Program-made: the position numbers and the translations under genes | Shown here: piece after piece, positions 21,148-24,314 of the stretch | Layout: each line of letters opens with the position of its first letter | How positions within the stretch are numbered: position 1 is the first letter of the stretch | The notes under the pieces: generated by a model | What the model was told of the DNA's origin: nothing | Database searches by the model: none | The model's input: the letters and a program-made list of their open reading frames with translations, nothing else | IMG/VR virus record: IMGVR_UViG_3300045999_004366 | Location: 1-24,314 of that record | Source of the DNA: a virus | Direction: 5' to 3' (one strand) | Length of the DNA stretch: 24,314 bases

Positions 21148-23067
21148 ATGAAGCGATTGCCTACCCTCTATCAGGATTTCATCCACCTTTCCCGTTACAG
21201 CCGTTGGATTGAATCCGAGAAACGCCGCGAGTCTTGGGAAGAAACGGTTGACCGTTACTTCCGCTTCTTTGACGAGCATTTCACCGAGCGGGGCGTGAAG
21301 ATAAATAAGGCAGTCCGCGAAGAACTCCGTGAAGCAGTGCTGAACCTTGAGGTGATGCCGTCCATGCGGTCGCTGATGACCGCAGGAGAAGCACTCAAGC
21401 GTGACAACACCGCAGGCTACAACTGCTCCTATGTCGCGGTCAACAAGGTTCGCGCATTTGATGAGATCCTGTATGTTCTCATGTGCGGAACTGGTGTAGG
21501 CTTCAGCGTGGAGAGGCAGTATGTTGAAAAACTTCCTACAATCGCTGAAGAGTTTACTAACAGCGATACTCTCATTGTGGTCAAGGACTCCAAGGAAGGT
21601 TGGGCAAAAGCCTACCGAGAACTGGTATCCCTACTTATTGGAGGTCAAATCCCCCGATGGGACTTGTCTCACATTCGTCCTGCTGGTTCCCGCCTCAAGA
21701 CTTTCGGTGGACGCGCAAGTGGACCTCAGCCGCTTGAAGACCTCTTCCGATTTACCGTCAGCACTTTTAAGAAGAGTGCTGGCAGAAAACTCACCTCCAT
21801 TGAATGTCACGACATTATCTGTAAAATTGCAGAGATTGTCGTTGTCGGAGGTGTCCGTAGATCGGCTCTTATCTCGCTATCCAATCTCACGGACGAGAGG
21901 ATGCGTGATGCAAAGGTTGGGCAGTGGTGGTTGGACAACCCCCAAAGGGCGTTAGCCAACAACTCCGTAGCCTTCAAGGAGAAGCCAGAGATCGGCACAT
22001 TCATGGAGGAGTGGCTGTCGCTCTACAAGAGCAAGAGCGGTGAGCGCGGCATCTTCAACCGTCAAGCCGCACAGAAGACCGTGGAGAAACTTGGGGATCG
22101 CCGTGATGCGTCTTACGAGTTCGGCACGAACCCCTGCTCCGAGATCATTCTCCGCGACAAGGAGTTCTGCAATCTGTCCGAGGTGATTGTTCGCGCTGAT
22201 GACACTCCTGATACGCTGAAGCGCAAGGTGCGCCTTGCTGCCATTCTTGGCACTTGGCAAGCCTCGCTCACCTACTTCCCGTACCTCAGCAGCGATTGGA
22301 AGCGCAATTGTGAAGAGGAGTGCCTGCTTGGTGTTTCGCTCACAGGCATTCTTGACAACCACTTCATGCGAACGCAGGGCGACAATCTCAATGTGCTGCT
22401 TGAACTGCTCAAGGCTGACGCGGTTGCCACGAACAAGGAGTGGGCTAAAAAGATCGGCATCAACCCCGCAGCGGCTATTACTTGCGTGAAGCCAAGCGGC
22501 ACGGTGTCACAGTTGACGGATGCGGCTAGCGGCATCCATGCTCGTCACAACGAATACTACATTCGTACCGTTCGTGCCGACCGCAAAGATCCCATGTGTC
22601 AGTTTATGATTGACAAGGGATTTCCTGCGGAGCCGTGTGTGATGCGTCCTGATCACACGATGGTGTTCTCGTTCCCTCAGAAGGCTGTGGGATCGGTGAC
22701 TCGCAACGACATGACCGCCATTCAGCACTTGGAGTTGTGGCTCACCTATCAGCGTCACTGGTGCGAACACAAGCCAAGCATCACGGTCACGGTGCGAGAG
22801 CATGAGTGGATGGAGGTTGGTGCGTGGGTGTACGCGCACTTTGACGAGATCAGCGGCATCTCGTTCCTGCCCCACTCCGATCACACCTATCAGCAGGCTC
22901 CGTATCAGGACTGCACAGCGGAGCAGTATGAAGCCGCTCTTGCGAAACTGCCGCAGTCCATTGATTGGAGTGAACTCACACAGTACGAGAAGTCAGACAC
23001 CACGAAGGGAACGCAGACCTTTGCGTGTTCAGGCGACAAGTGCGAAGTGGTTGACCTGACTACATAA
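21148..23067 (+). CDS. nrdJ: Adenosylcobalamin-dependent (class II) ribonucleotide reductase, monomeric RTPR-like
   Basis: This enzyme reduces ribonucleotides to deoxyribonucleotides using a coenzyme B12 radical, so it works with or without oxygen. At 639 aa it is shorter than the 739-aa Lactobacillus leichmannii enzyme. Matching segments are YNCSYVAV (C93, the first redox cysteine), GTGVGFSV, LSHIRPAGSRLKTFGGRASG, VRRSALI, NNSVAF, TNPCSEI (C330, radical cysteine, with E332), FCNLSEV (C341, second redox cysteine; the 11-residue spacing is identical to 408/419 of the reference), VSLTGI and KPSGTVSQLTDAASG. The tail has CSGDKC (627, 632), the swinging C-x4-C pair. No partner radical subunit or class I/III gene is present. 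AAGGAG at 21135-21140 sets the start. It stands as its own unit between two terminators and needs host- or environment-supplied cobalamin. Confidence 0.94.
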   Translation: MKRLPTLYQDFIHLSRYSRWIESEKRRESWEETVDRYFRFFDEHFTERGVKINKAVREELREAVLNLEVMPSMRSLMTAGEALKRDNTAGYNCSYVAVNKVRAFDEILYVLMCGTGVGFSVERQYVEKLPTIAEEFTNSDTLIVVKDSKEGWAKAYRELVSLLIGGQIPRWDLSHIRPAGSRLKTFGGRASGPQPLEDLFRFTVSTFKKSAGRKLTSIECHDIICKIAEIVVVGGVRRSALISLSNLTDERMRDAKVGQWWLDNPQRALANNSVAFKEKPEIGTFMEEWLSLYKSKSGERGIFNRQAAQKTVEKLGDRRDASYEFGTNPCSEIILRDKEFCNLSEVIVRADDTPDTLKRKVRLAAILGTWQASLTYFPYLSSDWKRNCEEECLLGVSLTGILDNHFMRTQGDNLNVLLELLKADAVATNKEWAKKIGINPAAAITCVKPSGTVSQLTDAASGIHARHNEYYIRTVRADRKDPMCQFMIDKGFPAEPCVMRPDHTMVFSFPQKAVGSVTRNDMTAIQHLELWLTYQRHWCEHKPSITVTVREHEWMEVGAWVYAHFDEISGISFLPHSDHTYQQAPYQDCTAEQYEAALAKLPQSIDWSELTQYEKSDTTKGTQTFACSGDKCEVVDLTT

Positions 23068-23126
23068 AAGGTCGCCTCTGTCTTAAGATACGCGACAACC
23101 CCACGGGAGATCGCATCTCTCGTCCG

Positions 23127-23160
23127 ACAACCCCCGTTTCGGCGGGGGTTGTTTCTTTTT
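23127..23160 (+). terminator. Rho-independent terminator after ribonucleotide reductase
   Basis: A perfect 10-bp stem ACAACCCCCG/CGGGGGTTGT (23127-23136 with 23143-23152) and a TTTCGG loop is followed by TTCTTTTT. It lies 60 nt after the nrdJ stop. The intervening bases contain two weaker inverted repeats (GTCGC/GCGAC and GAGAT/ATCTC), so the transcript end is structured. Confidence 0.95.
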
Positions 23161-23205
23161 GTAAATCTGTCAATTTTTATTCCGCCAAGTCCACTAGATA
23201 TTTAC

Positions 23206-23979
23206 ATGAAGAGAGGTGCAGTCCATTCTCTTCTCCTGGCGTTTGCACTCGTCTTGCTGCAAGCCTGTGCATGGGACATCGCCGCCACCACTGCGCCGAA
23301 GAGCGCACCCCCGCCGAAGAGCGGGGAGATTGAACTCGTAGAAGCCCCCGTGGAGCCAGCCTTCATGCGGGGCTTCTCTCGTATTTCTGAATGCGAAGAC
23401 ACCGCCGTGGGTGCGCTAGCACGGGAGGACGGCACGGTATACGGCAGCGGTGTGCTTGTGGGGTCTTCCCATGTTCTCACCGCCGCGCACTGCACCGAAG
23501 GGATAAAGCCCTACTGGTTCATCTCTGGTGGGGAATTCTTCAAGATCCACTCTGTTACGGTGCATCCACAGTACAAAATTGGAGAGGTCATTTTCGTGGA
23601 TCTAGCCATGCTGCGCTTGGACACGCCATGCCCTGCCACACCCGCCACGCTGCCACAGAAAGGCTACCAGTTGGCGCGTGGAGAGGATCTGACGGCAATA
23701 GGCTACGGAGGGGGAATACGGCGCAGAAGCAATCCTGGCGTGCTGTGGAACTACGGAACGCTTGTAGAGGAACCCACCGTATTCAAAATGTTGCCCCTTG
23801 ACGGCACCATCTGGTTTGGTGATTCGGGTGGGGCAATTTACGACAATAGCGGAGTTCTCGTTGGGATCATCTCCTCATTGGGTGTTACGAGGGGACATCT
23901 TTTCGAGAACTCCGCTACCAGGCTTGATCTTTTCCGCAATTGGATCACAGAAACAATGGAGGCTACCCCATGCAACTGA
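23206..23979 (+). CDS. Trypsin-like (S1/chymotrypsin fold) serine protease, putative lipoprotein
   Basis: This 257-aa protein starts MKRG, has a hydrophobic segment (residues 8-18) and a lipobox LLQAC with C21, so it is probably exported by Sec and lipidated. A proline-rich linker follows to about 50. The catalytic domain shows the triad in order: LTAAHC (His95), DLAML (Asp132) and GDSGGA (Ser207), with YGSGVLVG and VGIISS strands around them. The domain is complete at about 200 residues. There is no clear Shine-Dalgarno before 23206; a TTG start at 23149 would lie within the terminator tail and is less likely. The gene stands alone after a terminator. A membrane-anchored or secreted protease is unusual for a phage; it may act in lysis, superinfection exclusion or host surface remodelling. 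Substrate unknown. Confidence 0.88.
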   Translation: MKRGAVHSLLLAFALVLLQACAWDIAATTAPKSAPPPKSGEIELVEAPVEPAFMRGFSRISECEDTAVGALAREDGTVYGSGVLVGSSHVLTAAHCTEGIKPYWFISGGEFFKIHSVTVHPQYKIGEVIFVDLAMLRLDTPCPATPATLPQKGYQLARGEDLTAIGYGGGIRRRSNPGVLWNYGTLVEEPTVFKMLPLDGTIWFGDSGGAIYDNSGVLVGIISSLGVTRGHLFENSATRLDLFRNWITETMEATPCN

Positions 23980-24056
23980 CCCGCACGCAAAGAGTCCTGT
24001 TGTCGGCTTGCAGTTTTTTAGTTGGCGTTCTGCTCGCCAGACTCGTTGGGCTGTAG
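23970..24056 (+). CDS. Possible 28-aa single-span membrane peptide
   Basis: An ATG at 23970, preceded by GGAG (23958-23961), opens a 28-codon frame overlapping the protease end by 10 nt. The peptide has a short basic start (MQLTRTQR) followed by an unbroken hydrophobic stretch (residues 9-28, with LLSAC and FLVGVLLARLVGL). It could be a tiny membrane protein, perhaps acting with the protease or in lysis. It is too short to be certain it is translated, and it overlaps the 3' end of a minus-strand gene. Confidence 0.4.
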   Translation: MQLTRTQRVLLSACSFLVGVLLARLVGL

Positions 24057-24257
24057 AACCTGTGCTGCTTGCAGTGCTGTCAAAGAAGTAGAAACTTCAG
24101 ACAGTCTCTTTTCAATTGCAGCCTTCTGCTTCTCGGCAATCTGCAACTTGGCTTCAAGCAAAATGGTCTGGTTCATCAACATGGTCACCTTGTCCTGAAG
24201 AACGGGGATCAGGACTGTCTCATTGTAATTCTCCGTCTGTGCATTTAATGGAATCAT
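24018..24257 (-). CDS. Coiled-coil hypothetical protein (convergent gene)
   Basis: This 79-aa protein on the minus strand is the only minus-strand gene supported here. The ATG at 24257 is chosen because AAAGGAGG (24274 down to 24267) stands 9 nt before it; an upstream ATG at 24281 would put that ribosome site inside the coding region. Residues about 15-63 form a continuous heptad-type helix (MLMNQTILLEAKLQIAEKQ, then IEKRLSEVSTSLTAL), and the tail is polar (QPNESGEQNAN). I do not recognise it. A small, helical, separately transcribed gene pointing against the late block may be early or regulatory, or a small virion protein. The CTACATA motif lies 24 nt before its start. Confidence 0.72.
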   Translation of the reverse strand: MIPLNAQTENYNETVLIPVLQDKVTMLMNQTILLEAKLQIAEKQKAAIEKRLSEVSTSLTALQAAQVLQPNESGEQNAN

Positions 24258-24281
24258 GAATGGATTCCTCCTTTCTACCAT

Positions 24282-24288
24282 TATGTAG
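24282..24288 (-). promoter_or_regulatory. CTACATA motif before the minus-strand coiled-coil gene
   Basis: Read on the minus strand, GCCTACATAATGG lies 24 nt before the chosen ATG at 24257 and 7 nt before the AAAGGAGG ribosome site. It matches the motif found before the genes at 6901 and 21148. Confidence 0.45.
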
Positions 24289-24293
24289 GCAAC

Positions 24294-24300
24294 CTAAATA
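24294..24300 (+). promoter_or_regulatory. CTAAATA, T4-late-promoter-like box at window end
   Basis: CCTAAATA at 24293-24300 precedes ATGGATATGG at the window edge. It faces rightward away from the minus-strand gene and could drive a plus-strand gene that begins at or beyond 24300. Nothing further is visible. Confidence 0.4.
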
Positions 24301-24314
24301 TGGATATGGTGCCC

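Noticed and set aside
23068-23126. Stem-loops after nrdJ considered as a tRNA
   Set aside because: No T-loop GTTCGA-type box, no acceptor pairing and no anticodon arm of correct geometry.

Overview
The window is 24.3 kb of a tailed-phage genome of the T4 superfamily. The evidence is a recognisable T4-type replication set on one strand: a family B DNA polymerase (gp43-like), a UvsX recombinase, a DnaB-type helicase (gp41-like) and a TOPRIM primase (gp61-like). It is accompanied by GroES, ThyX, a ribonucleotide reductase and very large repetitive tail-fibre genes. Genes are packed almost without gaps, many joined by ATGA or TAATG start/stop overlaps. There are no rRNA or tRNA genes, no integrase and no transposon. 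The host cannot be read directly. One hint is a single dockerin-like calcium-loop repeat in the first tail fibre, of a style I associate with planctomycete surface proteins.

Layout. (1) 1-4300: end of a UV-damage endonuclease gene, an invertebrate-type lysozyme-like endolysin candidate, AdoMet decarboxylase, two DNA methyltransferases flanking a protein with a possible PD-(D/E)XK nuclease core, and a GroES-like co-chaperonin. (2) 4305-13504: DNA polymerase, a small Sm-like protein, a small-molecule-type methyltransferase, UvsX, helicase, a GDP-mannose 4,6-dehydratase inserted between helicase and primase, primase, ThyX and three small unknown genes. (3) 13513-21050: host-recognition block, comprising a 960-aa fibre with 54 uninterrupted Gly-X-Y triplets, a C1q-like domain, tandem SFNG repeats and the dockerin-like loop; a 1188-aa fibre with SFNG repeats and YadA-head-like repeats; a LamG-like protein; and a 90-aa protein. 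A strong terminator closes it. (4) 21148-24314: a B12-dependent (class II) ribonucleotide reductase, a second strong terminator, a trypsin-like lipoprotein protease, a 28-aa membrane peptide, and a convergent minus-strand coiled-coil gene.

How it fits together: ribonucleotide reductase and ThyX supply deoxynucleotides; polymerase, helicase, primase and UvsX replicate and recombine the genome; UvdE repairs UV damage; the methyltransferases probably mark phage DNA; GroES helps fold virion proteins; Gmd may alter surface sugars; the fibres bind the host; the lysozyme-like protein probably opens the wall. Two recurrent intergenic motifs are promoter candidates: CTAAATA, resembling the T4 late box TATAAATA, at gene junctions 13501, 16392 and 24294; and CTACATA, 24-28 nt before the start codons at 6901, 21148 and (minus strand) 24257. 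The points most worth a second look are the methyltransferase/nuclease-like/methyltransferase cassette with an adjacent AdoMet decarboxylase, the i-type lysozyme, the dockerin loop in a phage fibre, the secreted protease, and the two promoter motifs. All function calls come from motif recognition by eye; no database search was run.
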